Source: Nitrososphaerota archaeon (GTDB taxonomy: Archaea > Thermoproteota > Nitrososphaeria > Nitrososphaerales > Gagatemarchaeaceae). Taken from it: a DNA stretch of 64,000 bases. Every line of letters starts with the position of its first letter. Positions within the stretch are counted from its first letter, which is position 1. This document shows positions 50,433 through 59,218 of the stretch, piece by piece. The DNA is taken from assembly GCA_027886885.1 (NCBI GenBank), contig JAPCJP010000007.1:1-64000 (forward strand). Direction: 5' to 3'. The translations under genes and the position numbers were made by a program. The notes below the pieces were generated by a model. It searched no databases and was not told where the DNA came from. It was given only the letters and a program-made list of their open reading frames with translations.

Positions 50433-51557
50433 GTGACACGGCATGTGAAGCTGGCCCGACCAATATTCAAGAAGAAAGACTTTGAGTTCATCGAGGAGAA
50501 GATGCATAAGATTCTCGAATCGGGATGGCTTACTTCTGGTCGATACGTCGAAGAGCTCGAGAAGGGATTCACCAAGTTAGTGGGCACTAGACATGCTATC
50601 GCCACAACCAATGCAACATCTGCTCTTCACGCGATGATGGCAAGCCTAGACCCAAGCAGAGAAGATGAAGTCGTTGTTCCGGCGAACACCTTCGCTTCCA
50701 CCGCAAACGCAGCTCTTTACGTTGGAGCAAGACCAGTATTAGCGGACTGCGATGCTGAAAGCTTCAATGTCAGCGCCGAAACAATTGCGCCGCAAATTAC
50801 AGAGAAGACAAGGGCGGTCATAGTCACTCACATCGGAGGCAACCCCTGCGAGATGGACCCTATCGTGTCCCTTTGCAAGAGCCGAGGCCTTGTCTTGATC
50901 GAAGATTCAGCGCATGCCACTGGCTCAAGATACAGGGGAAAGCCGTGCGGGTCATTTTCTTTGGGGAGCGCTTTCAGCATGTACCCCAACAAGATAATCA
51001 CATCAGCAGAGGGAGGAGTCATTTGCACGGATTCAGACCAACTCGACAGGTTCTCTAGAACCTTCAGAAATGTCGGTCGAGTCAACTTCGGAGATGGCCC
51101 GATTGTGATGCTAGGGTACAACTATAGAATGAGTGACGTCCATGCCGCGATCGGGCTCAGTCAGCTCAGGCACGTTGAAGGGTTTGTGAATTCAAGGAAC
51201 CGTCTAGCCGAGAAATATACTCGTATGTTAGAAGAAACTGAATGGTTGGAGCCTCAGAAGGTCTCAACGCACTCGTACAGCTCATATTACGCATACATCG
51301 TGAAGCTATCTGCAAAGGCGCCGATCTCGCGAGACAAGCTTGCGGTTGCCCTAAAGGCGAAGGGAATCGGCACGACTGTCATCTATACGCCACTCAACCA
51401 ACAACCGTATTTCGCAAGATTCTCACGGCGCACGATTTCAATGCCAAATGCTGAGGCGATAGGGTCAAGGTCTCTTGCACTACCGCTTCATCCCGGCATG
51501 ACGGCAGACGACGTGTCGTACGTGGTGAAGGCGATAAGAAGTGTTGCACCGAAGTAA
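50433..51557 (+). CDS. DegT/DnrJ/EryC1 family PLP sugar aminotransferase
   Basis: 374 residues, the standard length for PseC/ArnB-type aminotransferases. ATTNATSALHAMM is the phosphate-binding region, LIEDSAHATGS has the pyridine Asp, and FSMYPNKIITSAEGG the Schiff-base lysine (about K187). It may amine a UDP-4-keto-6-deoxy sugar such as the product of the dehydratase at 42307; this is inference. GTG start, likely leaderless. Convergent with the next DegT gene at 51596, 38 bp away. Confidence 0.93.
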   Translation: MTRHVKLARPIFKKKDFEFIEEKMHKILESGWLTSGRYVEELEKGFTKLVGTRHAIATTNATSALHAMMASLDPSREDEVVVPANTFASTANAALYVGARPVLADCDAESFNVSAETIAPQITEKTRAVIVTHIGGNPCEMDPIVSLCKSRGLVLIEDSAHATGSRYRGKPCGSFSLGSAFSMYPNKIITSAEGGVICTDSDQLDRFSRTFRNVGRVNFGDGPIVMLGYNYRMSDVHAAIGLSQLRHVEGFVNSRNRLAEKYTRMLEETEWLEPQKVSTHSYSSYYAYIVKLSAKAPISRDKLAVALKAKGIGTTVIYTPLNQQPYFARFSRRTISMPNAEAIGSRSLALPLHPGMTADDVSYVVKAIRSVAPK

Positions 51558-51595
51558 CCAACCCAGCACCAATATGTCTGAAGTCCGACGCATCC

Positions 51596-52702
51596 TTATT
51601 GGTAGAACTTCTTCACTTCCTTGCAGATTTCAAGGATTTGCTCATCTGTGAGGAAGGACGACGATGGCAGCCACAGTCCCTTCCTGGAGACTTCTTCGGA
51701 GACTGGGAAAGATCCCTGAGGTTCTAGGGCATATGGCATCTGCGTGTGAATAGGTGGATGGAAGGTCCTGCTTCCTATGCCATTCCTCGAAAGAAAGGAA
51801 ATCAGGCTCTCTCGCTTCTCGCAAATGATGTCGATAGCCCACGGCGGCGTCTGTTTCGTGTCCGTATCTATGAATTTGACTTGTTCGACTCTTGAAAGAC
51901 TTTCTCGGTAGAGATCGAACATCTTCTTCTTCCGCTCCACACGCCATGGGAGTTTCTTCATCTGCTCTATTCCGACTACGGCCTGAAGGTCTGTGAATTT
52001 GAAATTGTAACCTAGAGTGACATGTTTGTCGACGCCACTCGCAATTCGCCCGAAATCCTTTATTCTCCTGAAGTTCTCGTCGAGCTTGAGGTCGTCAGTA
52101 ACCAGCGCTCCTCCTTGGCCCGTGGAGATTATTTTTGGGGTGCTGAACGAAAACGACCCAACATCACCAAACGTTCCTAATTGCTTTCCGTCGACCTGGC
52201 TACCAAGCGATTGTGCCGCATCCTCCACCAAACGGAGAGAGTTCGACCTAGCGAACTCTACATATTCTCTTATGCGTGGACAGCGACCGTTCAAGCTCAC
52301 CAAGACGATTGCTTTGGTCTTGTCCGTGAGTTTTCTTTTTACATCTGCCAAGTCCAGGGAGAGATCGTCTGGACTAATGTCGGCGAGAACGGGTCTTGCT
52401 CCTGCGAGTATGGCGCTGTTTGCGGACGCGATTTGCGTCAAGTCTGGAACTATGACCTCGTCCCCCGGCTTGACGCCCAACCCCAATAGGGCAACGAAGA
52501 GACTGACCGTTCCGTTGCTTACCACCACGCAGCGCTGCGATTTCGCGAAGTTTGCGAGCGCATCCTCAAATTCTCTGGTTCTCGCGTATTCAGTAATCCA
52601 AGCGCCGGACCTCATGTACTCGGCTACTGCGTCAGCCTCCTCCCGCCCGAACCAGGGGGCCATCTGTTCAATCTTCACGAGGTTCTCTCCTTCTAGCACC
52701 AA
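51596..52702 (-). CDS. DegT/DnrJ/EryC1 family PLP aminotransferase
   Basis: 368 residues. VVVSNGTVSLFVALLGLG at the phosphate site, VEDAAQSLGS with the pyridine Asp, and FSFSTPKIISTGQGG with the Schiff-base lysine (about K190), followed by a Gly-Gly signature. It resembles perosamine-synthetase-type enzymes more than the other two DegT proteins of the window, but the substrate cannot be fixed. The start is uncertain: ATG 52702 or a later in-frame codon before KIEQMAPWFG. Confidence 0.92.
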   Translation of the reverse strand: MVLEGENLVKIEQMAPWFGREEADAVAEYMRSGAWITEYARTREFEDALANFAKSQRCVVVSNGTVSLFVALLGLGVKPGDEVIVPDLTQIASANSAILAGARPVLADISPDDLSLDLADVKRKLTDKTKAIVLVSLNGRCPRIREYVEFARSNSLRLVEDAAQSLGSQVDGKQLGTFGDVGSFSFSTPKIISTGQGGALVTDDLKLDENFRRIKDFGRIASGVDKHVTLGYNFKFTDLQAVVGIEQMKKLPWRVERKKKMFDLYRESLSRVEQVKFIDTDTKQTPPWAIDIICEKRESLISFLSRNGIGSRTFHPPIHTQMPYALEPQGSFPVSEEVSRKGLWLPSSSFLTDEQILEICKEVKKFYQ

Positions 52703-53014
52703 TGGCTCTCAACCGCTTGGCCTACCTCGTAACAAAGGAGCAATCGCGATTGGAAGGGTATCAGTTTGACAATGCTAGCTGAGTGAGCGCCCCTCTCCAA
52801 ATCCATCGGCGTAACCCACCAACTACGGTCGTTGATTTAAGCTGATTGAGCCGTCCAGTAGGTTCACACCGGCGTTTGAAAAGAAAAGTGTTCTGATGAC
52901 AATCGCACGCAGCCTTGCTGTGTCGAGGCGCGCATGATCCACCCAATCGAGTTCGTCTTGCCAGATCTGGATAAGACTAATTCTTAAAAGAGGCATTAGG
53001 CGGAAGCCTACAAA
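52703..53014. promoter_or_regulatory. 312-bp intergenic stretch with promoter of the UDP-sugar dehydrogenase
   Basis: No convincing gene. Near the right end TCTTAAAAG (about 52982-52990) is a TATA-like box about 29 nt before TTG 53015. Between them TAGGC-GGAA-GCCTA (52997-53010) is a perfect 5-bp inverted repeat with a four-base loop, in the short leader or at the transcript start. Nothing else was seen in the stretch. Confidence 0.4.
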
Positions 53015-54406
53015 TTGGGCGAAAACTATAGGCGCGAGCCCGTCGAATATATCAGTGAATCCGGTGCCGCATCGCGGGGAAAACCAATTGATACCGTGGG
53101 TGTATGCGGTCTCGGGTACATCGGCCTCCCCTTGGTCGCCGCGTTGGCAAAGGTCGGCTTCAAGGTAATAGGCTGCGACACCGACGGGAAGAAGGTCAAG
53201 ACACTTTCAAGCACGTATAGGGCTGATGACATGTACGAGCCAGGACTTAACGAGGCCCTGTCGGTATATCGGGACTCTATTGCGTTCACGTCTGACTACA
53301 GCCACATGATGCAGCGAAGCCAGGCAATCGTCGTCTGCGTAGGCACGCCCGTCCATGGGAACGCCCCCATTTTGGACCAGATTGACTCATGCTTAGGCTC
53401 TATCGCGGGAACCCTGAAAAAAGGGCAGCTCGTGGTGCTGAGGTCGACTGTCCCCCCAGGATTTACGCTAAACCACGCGAGGCCGCTCCTCGAGAAGAAA
53501 TCCGGGAAGAAAATTGGGAAGGATTTCTTTTTGGCATACTGCCCTGAGCGAACCATAGAGGGGGTTTCGCTGCACGAGCTCCTTGAGCTACCCAAGATTG
53601 TGGCGGGAGTCGACGAAAGGAGCTACGAGCTAGCTTCCGAGGTGTTTGGACGCCTCGGGCGTGTTGTAAAGACTCCCTCCGTCACGGTAGCAGAACTCTG
53701 CAAGATCGCTGACAACACATACCGAACGCTCAACATAGCATTCGCTAATGAGTTCGCCTCGCTTTGCGAAGCATTAGGAGTCGACTCCTACGACGTCGTC
53801 TACTCCGTCAACACGGCCTATGAGAGAACCAAGATTTTCCGTCCAGGACTAGGAGCTGCCGGACCTTGCCTCCCAAAGGATTCGAAAATCGCAGCGTATC
53901 TGAGCAGAGAAAACCATCTGGACGTGTTCAGCTCGCTACTAAACAGCTGCGAGATGAGTAACGACCGGGTCGACCGGCAGCTCAAAGAGATAACCAAAGA
54001 ATTCATGACAAAAAATAGCCTTCGCACACCGAAAGTCGGCATACTGGGAGTCGCATTCAAGGGTTGGCCTGAGACGGACGACGTTCGCGGCTCCGAAGGG
54101 GTGGAACTTTTGGAATACATAGAGAAGAACTATCCGAAGGCAAGAATCCAGATCTTCGACCCATATGTGAAGCAAGTCAAAGGCAAGAAAGTTTTCAGGT
54201 CAGTAAGGACCACCGTCGAAGGCGCAAACCTGATCTTGATGATGACCGATCACCCCTCAATCATGAATATTGACATTAAGGAATTGGTAAAATCCGCGGG
54301 ATCGCCTGTGCTGGTCGTCGATTGTTGGCACAACCTTTCCAGGCCCGGATTGCCAAACCGGGATGACGTGCAGGTATACTCCGTGGGCAAGGGATGGAGT
54401 AACTGA
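53015..54406 (+). CDS. UDP-sugar dehydrogenase (UDP-GlcNAc/ManNAc 6-dehydrogenase-like)
   Basis: Oxidises C6 of a UDP-hexose to a uronic acid with NAD; 463 residues. VGVCGLGYIGLPLVAALA is the NAD loop; VCVGTPVHG, LRSTVPPGFT and YCPERTIEG follow; catalytic Cys is C285 in GAAGPCLPKDS. The YCPER signature points to the WecC/UDP-N-acetylhexosamine branch rather than UDP-glucose dehydrogenase. The N-terminal ~25 residues are an extension before the NAD domain. TTG 53015 start with TATA-like box upstream. It overlaps the SDR gene at 54403 by 4 bp. Confidence 0.93.
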   Translation: MGENYRREPVEYISESGAASRGKPIDTVGVCGLGYIGLPLVAALAKVGFKVIGCDTDGKKVKTLSSTYRADDMYEPGLNEALSVYRDSIAFTSDYSHMMQRSQAIVVCVGTPVHGNAPILDQIDSCLGSIAGTLKKGQLVVLRSTVPPGFTLNHARPLLEKKSGKKIGKDFFLAYCPERTIEGVSLHELLELPKIVAGVDERSYELASEVFGRLGRVVKTPSVTVAELCKIADNTYRTLNIAFANEFASLCEALGVDSYDVVYSVNTAYERTKIFRPGLGAAGPCLPKDSKIAAYLSRENHLDVFSSLLNSCEMSNDRVDRQLKEITKEFMTKNSLRTPKVGILGVAFKGWPETDDVRGSEGVELLEYIEKNYPKARIQIFDPYVKQVKGKKVFRSVRTTVEGANLILMMTDHPSIMNIDIKELVKSAGSPVLVVDCWHNLSRPGLPNRDDVQVYSVGKGWSN

Positions 54407-55389
54407 AGGTATTAGTTACCGGCGGAGCGGGTTTCATAGGATATCATCTTGCTCTAAGGCTTAGCGCGAAGGGGTTTGACGTGCAAATTGCCGAAGACTT
54501 TTCTCGAGGAAAAACCGACAGATTGTTCAAAGAATTCGCGAAGCGAAAGAATGTTAAGGTTGTTAGGATTGATTTGACGGAGAAGTCCGAGTTCTCCAAG
54601 CTTGAAAAGGACGTGGATGTAGTGGCGCATCTAGCCGCAATCAACGGGACCAAATTCTTCTACGAAATGCCGGATCAGGTCATTAGAGTCAACTTGGAAA
54701 GCTTGCTCAACGTGATCGAGTGGACGGTGAAATCTCGAGCTAAGAAGATTCTCTTTGCGTCGTCCTCCGAGACATACGCAGGCACGATGGATCGAGGTGA
54801 ATGTCCCATTCCAACGCCTGAGGATGTCCCATTGACAATCGGAGATATGAAGAATCCGCGGTTCTCGTACAGCATCTCAAAGATCGCAGGGGAGGCGATT
54901 TGTCGCTACTACAGCGAGGCGCGAGGAATCAAGACGGTAATCCCAAGATACCACAATGTGTATGGCCCCAGAATGGGTTTCGAACACGTGATTCCAGAGT
55001 TGATAATGAGAATGCTGAGACGGGAAGACCCATTTCTTATCAAGGGCTACAGTCAGACCCGCTCTTTCTGTTACGTCGACGATGCAGCCGGTGCAACCGT
55101 GGAGTTATTGTCGAAAAAATCGTGTGACGGAGAGGTCGTCAATGTTGGCACACAGGAGGAAATCGCGATTGAGGCATTAGCCAAGAAGCTGTTCGCAATT
55201 GGCGGATATCACCCAACACTGAAGCTCGAGGAGCCCCCTAAAGGGAGTGTGGCAAGGCGGTGTCCTGACACTACGAAGATATCGAAGAGACTTGGATGGC
55301 GACCATCGGTTTCCCTTGACGATGGGCTCAAGCTCACATTCGACTGGTACCGGGATAATGCGAACGTTGCCGCGAAGGGGCCTACTTGA
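54403..55389 (+). CDS. NAD-dependent sugar epimerase/dehydratase (extended SDR), CTG start likely
   Basis: About 328 residues. The cofactor loop KVLVTGGAGFIGYHLALRL lies immediately after CTG 54403, itself right after an in-frame stop (54400-54402), so the conserved N-terminus leaves no room for another start; the first ATG/GTG/TTG would be GTG 54481, which cuts off the NAD loop. CTG overlaps the TGA of the dehydrogenase gene (CTGA), resembling the TTGA and ATGA couplings elsewhere in the window. YSISKIAGEAICRYY has the catalytic Tyr/Lys and RYHNVYGPRMGFEHVIP the substrate region, as in UDP-glucose 4-epimerase and UDP-glucuronate decarboxylase-like SDRs. With the dehydrogenase it may epimerise or decarboxylate the uronic product. 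Confidence 0.88.
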   Translation: MKVLVTGGAGFIGYHLALRLSAKGFDVQIAEDFSRGKTDRLFKEFAKRKNVKVVRIDLTEKSEFSKLEKDVDVVAHLAAINGTKFFYEMPDQVIRVNLESLLNVIEWTVKSRAKKILFASSSETYAGTMDRGECPIPTPEDVPLTIGDMKNPRFSYSISKIAGEAICRYYSEARGIKTVIPRYHNVYGPRMGFEHVIPELIMRMLRREDPFLIKGYSQTRSFCYVDDAAGATVELLSKKSCDGEVVNVGTQEEIAIEALAKKLFAIGGYHPTLKLEEPPKGSVARRCPDTTKISKRLGWRPSVSLDDGLKLTFDWYRDNANVAAKGPT

Positions 55390-55402
55390 ATTCAGTCTTG
55401 CG

Positions 55403-55408
55403 AAGGAG
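55403..55408 (+). promoter_or_regulatory. Shine-Dalgarno fixing the start of the C-methyltransferase
   Basis: AAGGAG with 6 nt before GTG 55415. It supports that start and shows that Shine-Dalgarno-led translation is used inside operons here. Confidence 0.6.
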
Positions 55409-55414
55409 CCAACC

Positions 55415-56644
55415 GTGAACTCGACCTTGGCTTGTCAGGTCTGCGGCTACAAGAGGTTGCAAGAAGTAATCGATTTGGGCCATCACCCACCGAGCGATGC
55501 GTTCCTTCGTCCTTACGAGCTTGAGGAGAGCGAAATACTGTACCCACTGCGCGTTCTTCATTGCCCGCGATGCCATCTCGTTCAACTGAGCTACGCGGTC
55601 GACCCAAGGATACTCTTCGGAGACAAGTACGTGTATCTTACAGGAATGAATGCTAGCTTGACCAAGCACCTTCAGGAGATTCCCGCGGAGCTCGTAAAGC
55701 GGTTCTCTATCAAGAAAGGAAGTCTCGTAATAGACATTGGGTCGAACGACGGCACGCTGCTGGAAGGATACAAGTCGTTCGGGATGCGCTTGGTGGGGGT
55801 TGAACCCTCCGACGTCGGCAAGAATTCGGCAAAGCCGATCCAAGTGGTCAAAGATTTCTTCAGCGAAGAGACAGCAAGGATGATGCTCTCAAAGTACGGC
55901 TCAGCACAGGCGATAACGGCGACGAACGTCTTCCCCCACGTCAAAGACCTTGAAGGTTTCATGAAGGGGGTCAGGTTGCTCCTAGCGGAAGGAGGCGTGT
56001 TCTTGGCCGAGTCGCATTATCTCAGGGACATGATAGAGCAGCTCCAGTACGTCGAGATATATCATGAACACCTGAGGTACTACTCTCTGACTGCTCTGGT
56101 CTATCTGTTTTCACGATTCGGTATGGAGGTCATAGACGCGAAGCGTATCCCGACGCATGGCGGGTCCCTCCAATACATTGCCTGCAAGGAGGGCAACTAT
56201 GTTGCCTCTCCTTCGGTAGCCCGGATCCTCAAAGAGGAAATCGACTGCAAGCTGCACAACATGAGAACATTCCAAGCCTTCTCGAAGCAGGTCTATGCCA
56301 CGAGAACGGAACTCATGGGACTCCTATGGTCTCTGAAGAGGAACGGCGCCCGCATCGCTGGGATGCCTGCACCCGCGAAAGGCAACACGCTTCTCAACTT
56401 CTGCAGAATCGGACCAGAGCTGGTAGACTACCTCGGAGAGAAGAATCCATTCAAGATAGGAAGATACTCACCAGGGACGCACGTGCGGGTGGCGCCCGAG
56501 TCAGAGCTCCTCGATGACGAGCCGGACTACGTGCTTCTCTTGTCTTGGGACATCAAAGAGGTCCTCATCAGAAACCTGAGGAAGAACGGCTACTCAGGGA
56601 AGATAATCGTTCCCGTCCCCAAGCCGGTCATAGTTGACGCCTAG
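55415..56644 (+). CDS. SAM-dependent sugar C-methyltransferase (second paralogue)
   Basis: About 409 residues with the layout zinc site (CQVCG and CPRC), SAM domain (VIDIGSNDGTLLEGYKSFG) and C-terminal domain (GMPAPAKGNTLLNF, KIIVPVPKPVIVDA). YHEHLRYYS matches the active-site region of NDP-hexose C-methyltransferases. GTG 55415 with AAGGAG upstream is the start; the longer open frame would run inside the SDR gene. It follows the SDR at 54403 by 25 bp. The protein at 33555 has the same architecture but a different neighbourhood, so the two probably serve different sugars. Confidence 0.9.
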   Translation: MNSTLACQVCGYKRLQEVIDLGHHPPSDAFLRPYELEESEILYPLRVLHCPRCHLVQLSYAVDPRILFGDKYVYLTGMNASLTKHLQEIPAELVKRFSIKKGSLVIDIGSNDGTLLEGYKSFGMRLVGVEPSDVGKNSAKPIQVVKDFFSEETARMMLSKYGSAQAITATNVFPHVKDLEGFMKGVRLLLAEGGVFLAESHYLRDMIEQLQYVEIYHEHLRYYSLTALVYLFSRFGMEVIDAKRIPTHGGSLQYIACKEGNYVASPSVARILKEEIDCKLHNMRTFQAFSKQVYATRTELMGLLWSLKRNGARIAGMPAPAKGNTLLNFCRIGPELVDYLGEKNPFKIGRYSPGTHVRVAPESELLDDEPDYVLLLSWDIKEVLIRNLRKNGYSGKIIVPVPKPVIVDA

Positions 56645-56651
56645 AGGGGAT

Positions 56652-57044
56652 TCAGACTTGTACCCTGACGGTGTCGCCCTCATACCCATTGGCCCGTCTT
56701 GACTTGGTGGTTAAATCTATGAAAACGGTGTCTTCGAGGAAGCGCATAACATGCGCCTCCATAGGAGGAGTGACGACCAAATCGCCGGGCAAAAGAACCG
56801 CCGTTTCTCGGGGCCCGTCGCTTAGGTGTGCGTCCCTCGTCGTGAACTCCATCTTTCCGCTCAAGACGAATGTGTATTGTGTGGACTCTTTGTGATAGTG
56901 GTTGCCGCGAACGGAGCCCTTCTTCGACCTGATCATTCCAGTGTGCTCGACAGGCTCCTCTAATATGTCGAAGATTGCACCCCGCTCGTCTTCAAACGCC
57001 GGCTTGATCTTCCTTATTTCCACGGTATCTTTTCGCCCCCTCAA
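56652..57044 (-). CDS. Cupin-domain protein
   Basis: 130 residues. RGNHYHKESTQYTFVLSG gives the first cupin metal motif and PGDLVVTPPMEAHVMRFLED the second. FEDERGAIFDILEE near the start is like sugar-3,4-ketoisomerase and related RmlC-like cupins of sugar clusters, so an isomerase or epimerase role is possible but unproven. Convergent with the C-methyltransferase gene, 7 bp away. Confidence 0.82.
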   Translation of the reverse strand: MRGRKDTVEIRKIKPAFEDERGAIFDILEEPVEHTGMIRSKKGSVRGNHYHKESTQYTFVLSGKMEFTTRDAHLSDGPRETAVLLPGDLVVTPPMEAHVMRFLEDTVFIDLTTKSRRANGYEGDTVRVQV

Positions 57045-57177
57045 AGCGCTAATTTACCTTTCCATCGGACTTCCATGCTCGTTCGACTCCCTCCCTCCCA
57101 CTCGAAAACAGCCAGAGCTCCGCTCTTAAGCCGGGGAAGAGCGAGCTCGTCGTCGTGAGACAAGGCTTTAATGATTC

Positions 57178-58356
57178 GTGAGGATAATGATGTCCGTGAC
57201 CCGTCTTGTCCAGGTCAAGGTGCCAATTCCAACCCATGGCGCCTATAGAATCCTTGCCGACTACCCACCTGAAGGGTACGGATATGAGCTAGAAGGTCAC
57301 CGAGCCCTCGAAGTCTCCCCCAACCCCTTCTTCAAGGCCGCGTCTCGCATCCTCTTTAGCCACAGGGGGACGAGAGACGCGTTGCTTCTCGCGAGGGAGA
57401 GGCTTGCCGCCCCCGTCAGAGCCGAGGCACGGTACGACCTGATTTTCTCGCTCATGCCATTCTCCGGTTACACCTCTACCCCCACGGTCCTATACTCGGA
57501 GTACGCTTCAGCGAATGCCACTGCGCTTGGGGTCTTTCGATCCATGCTGCTGAAGAGCGGTTTGAAGAGGATACTAGTCTTCAGCCCAGCAGCCGCGAAG
57601 ACGTACCTGAGCGTACTTTCAGAGGGCGAGTTCGAGAGGCTGGTAGACGTGCTGAGGATAGGAGTGCCCGCAGGCGAGGAGATTCAAAGAGTGGCCAAAG
57701 GCCATGTTACGTTCCTGTTCATTGCATCAGGTCACACCTGGGAGGGGTCCGGCGAGCTCAGCTTCCTCATGAGGGGGGGCCCGGCCGTTCTCGGCGCGTT
57801 CAGAATGCTTTACAAACAATATGGAGAAAGAGTCAAGCTAATCGTTCGGTCACCCATTCCGACGTTCGTGAAGGAGCTCTATGCCGACGTTCTAAAGATT
57901 CCGAGCGTCTCTGTCTACGAAGAGCTAGTTCCTCGAGACGAACTCCTCCGCCTGTTTCAGGAGAGCGACGTACTGCTTCACCCAGGCTACCAGGCCTCGG
58001 CGATGACCATTCCGGAGGCGTTCGGTTACTCAATGCCCGTCGTTACCACCGACATTTATGACTCGGCTGACTTCGTTAGCGATGGGTTCACAGGCCTTGT
58101 AGTACACAGGGACGCGCCGAAAGTGTTCAAGACAATCAACCACATCCCTTCTTGGGATGCGAAATACTTGATTGCCAATCCTTCCGATACGGCCTTCGAA
58201 AGCGACCTCGCCGCATCAATATCCAGATTGGTTGAGGACGAAGCACTTCGGCTTAGGTTGTCAAAGAACGCGAGAGCCGCCGTCGAGTCAGGAGACTTCT
58301 CTCTATCAAGTATGAAGGAGAAGCTCGCTCAGGTATTCGCGGAAGCGATGAGCTGA
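57178..58356 (+). CDS. Glycosyltransferase family 4-like
   Basis: 392 residues. The N-terminal half includes GYGYELEGHRALEVSPNPFFK; the C-terminal half includes SGHTWEGSGELSFLMRGG and VLLHPGYQASAMTIPEAFGYSMPVVTTD, the sugar-nucleotide site with glutamate. No membrane segments. GTG 57178 is the start used here, with nearby in-frame ATG codons at 57187 and 57190 as alternatives. Convergent with the FkbM gene at 58382. Confidence 0.86.
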   Translation: MRIMMSVTRLVQVKVPIPTHGAYRILADYPPEGYGYELEGHRALEVSPNPFFKAASRILFSHRGTRDALLLARERLAAPVRAEARYDLIFSLMPFSGYTSTPTVLYSEYASANATALGVFRSMLLKSGLKRILVFSPAAAKTYLSVLSEGEFERLVDVLRIGVPAGEEIQRVAKGHVTFLFIASGHTWEGSGELSFLMRGGPAVLGAFRMLYKQYGERVKLIVRSPIPTFVKELYADVLKIPSVSVYEELVPRDELLRLFQESDVLLHPGYQASAMTIPEAFGYSMPVVTTDIYDSADFVSDGFTGLVVHRDAPKVFKTINHIPSWDAKYLIANPSDTAFESDLAASISRLVEDEALRLRLSKNARAAVESGDFSLSSMKEKLAQVFAEAMS

Positions 58357-58381
58357 ATCCCCTAGAAATTTCAGGCGGAGT

Positions 58382-59218
58382 TCAACTATCCCTTTCGCAA
58401 AACAACGTGACAATTCCTTTCTCCTCGTCCGGAAGCGCCGAAGTGAACGTCCCCATCCTATCGTCTATTGTGAAGATTCTGAAGCTTTCGTCCTTGAGCA
58501 TGCGTACGTAGTCTCCAGCGTCGAGTCCAAGTCGCCTCATACCATCAGGCCAGAATTCGGTTGTGAGCTTCAGGTGGGGATTTGACCGGATGAGGTTCCG
58601 CATGCCCTTGAACACGAGCGGGTCGGCGCCCTCCGTGTCTATCTTGACGAAGTCGATGCACGTCGAATCGCGTCCGCGGAAGTAGTCATCAAGCGACACT
58701 ACGCGGACTTCTTCTGCGCCGTCCTTGTCTATGTGGTTCGTTCCAGGGCTGTCAGTTTGGAATCTGAATCTCAGTCTCCCAGACGTGTCCGCAACCGCAT
58801 CTTGCTCCAAAGTGACATTGCCTCCAAAGCCATTCAGTTTCACGCTTTTCCGAATCTTCCCAAGATTCCTGGGATCGGGTTCAAATGCGTAGATGTGTCC
58901 GGTTCGACCAACAGCTTTCCGCATGAGGAGTGTGAAGTATCCTATGTTTGCCCCCACATCGACCGCCTGCATTCCTGCCCCAAGGGACGTCCTAACGATT
59001 CGAGTATGCATTGGTTCGTGAACGCCACTTTTCCAGATATCCGAATATCGATCAAGGTAAATCCAGAATCCTTGTGCCCTCCGGGGGACAAACGAAGTCA
59101 AGAAATCTCCCAGGATAGCTCTCATGTCGTGCCTTGGCGTCCTTCGCGCAGATTGGGCGGTTTGTGACTTCACGCTCGATTGGCTCTCCTCAACGAGGCT
59201 CCTTCGACTGCTCTGCAC
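58382..59218 (-). CDS. FkbM-family SAM methyltransferase
   Basis: 278 residues. VDVGANIGYFTLLMRKAVG is the SAM loop, YAFEPDPRNLGKIRKSVKLNG the acidic motif, VSLDDYFRGR and DFVKIDTEGADPLVFKGM the FkbM signature. Common in surface-sugar loci, probably O-methylating a sugar hydroxyl. Its start lies inside the end of the upstream flippase gene (29-bp overlap), so the two are likely co-translated; the first ~35 residues may therefore be shorter in reality. Confidence 0.9.
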   Translation of the reverse strand: MQSSRRSLVEESQSSVKSQTAQSARRTPRHDMRAILGDFLTSFVPRRAQGFWIYLDRYSDIWKSGVHEPMHTRIVRTSLGAGMQAVDVGANIGYFTLLMRKAVGRTGHIYAFEPDPRNLGKIRKSVKLNGFGGNVTLEQDAVADTSGRLRFRFQTDSPGTNHIDKDGAEEVRVVSLDDYFRGRDSTCIDFVKIDTEGADPLVFKGMRNLIRSNPHLKLTTEFWPDGMRRLGLDAGDYVRMLKDESFRIFTIDDRMGTFTSALPDEEKGIVTLFCERDS

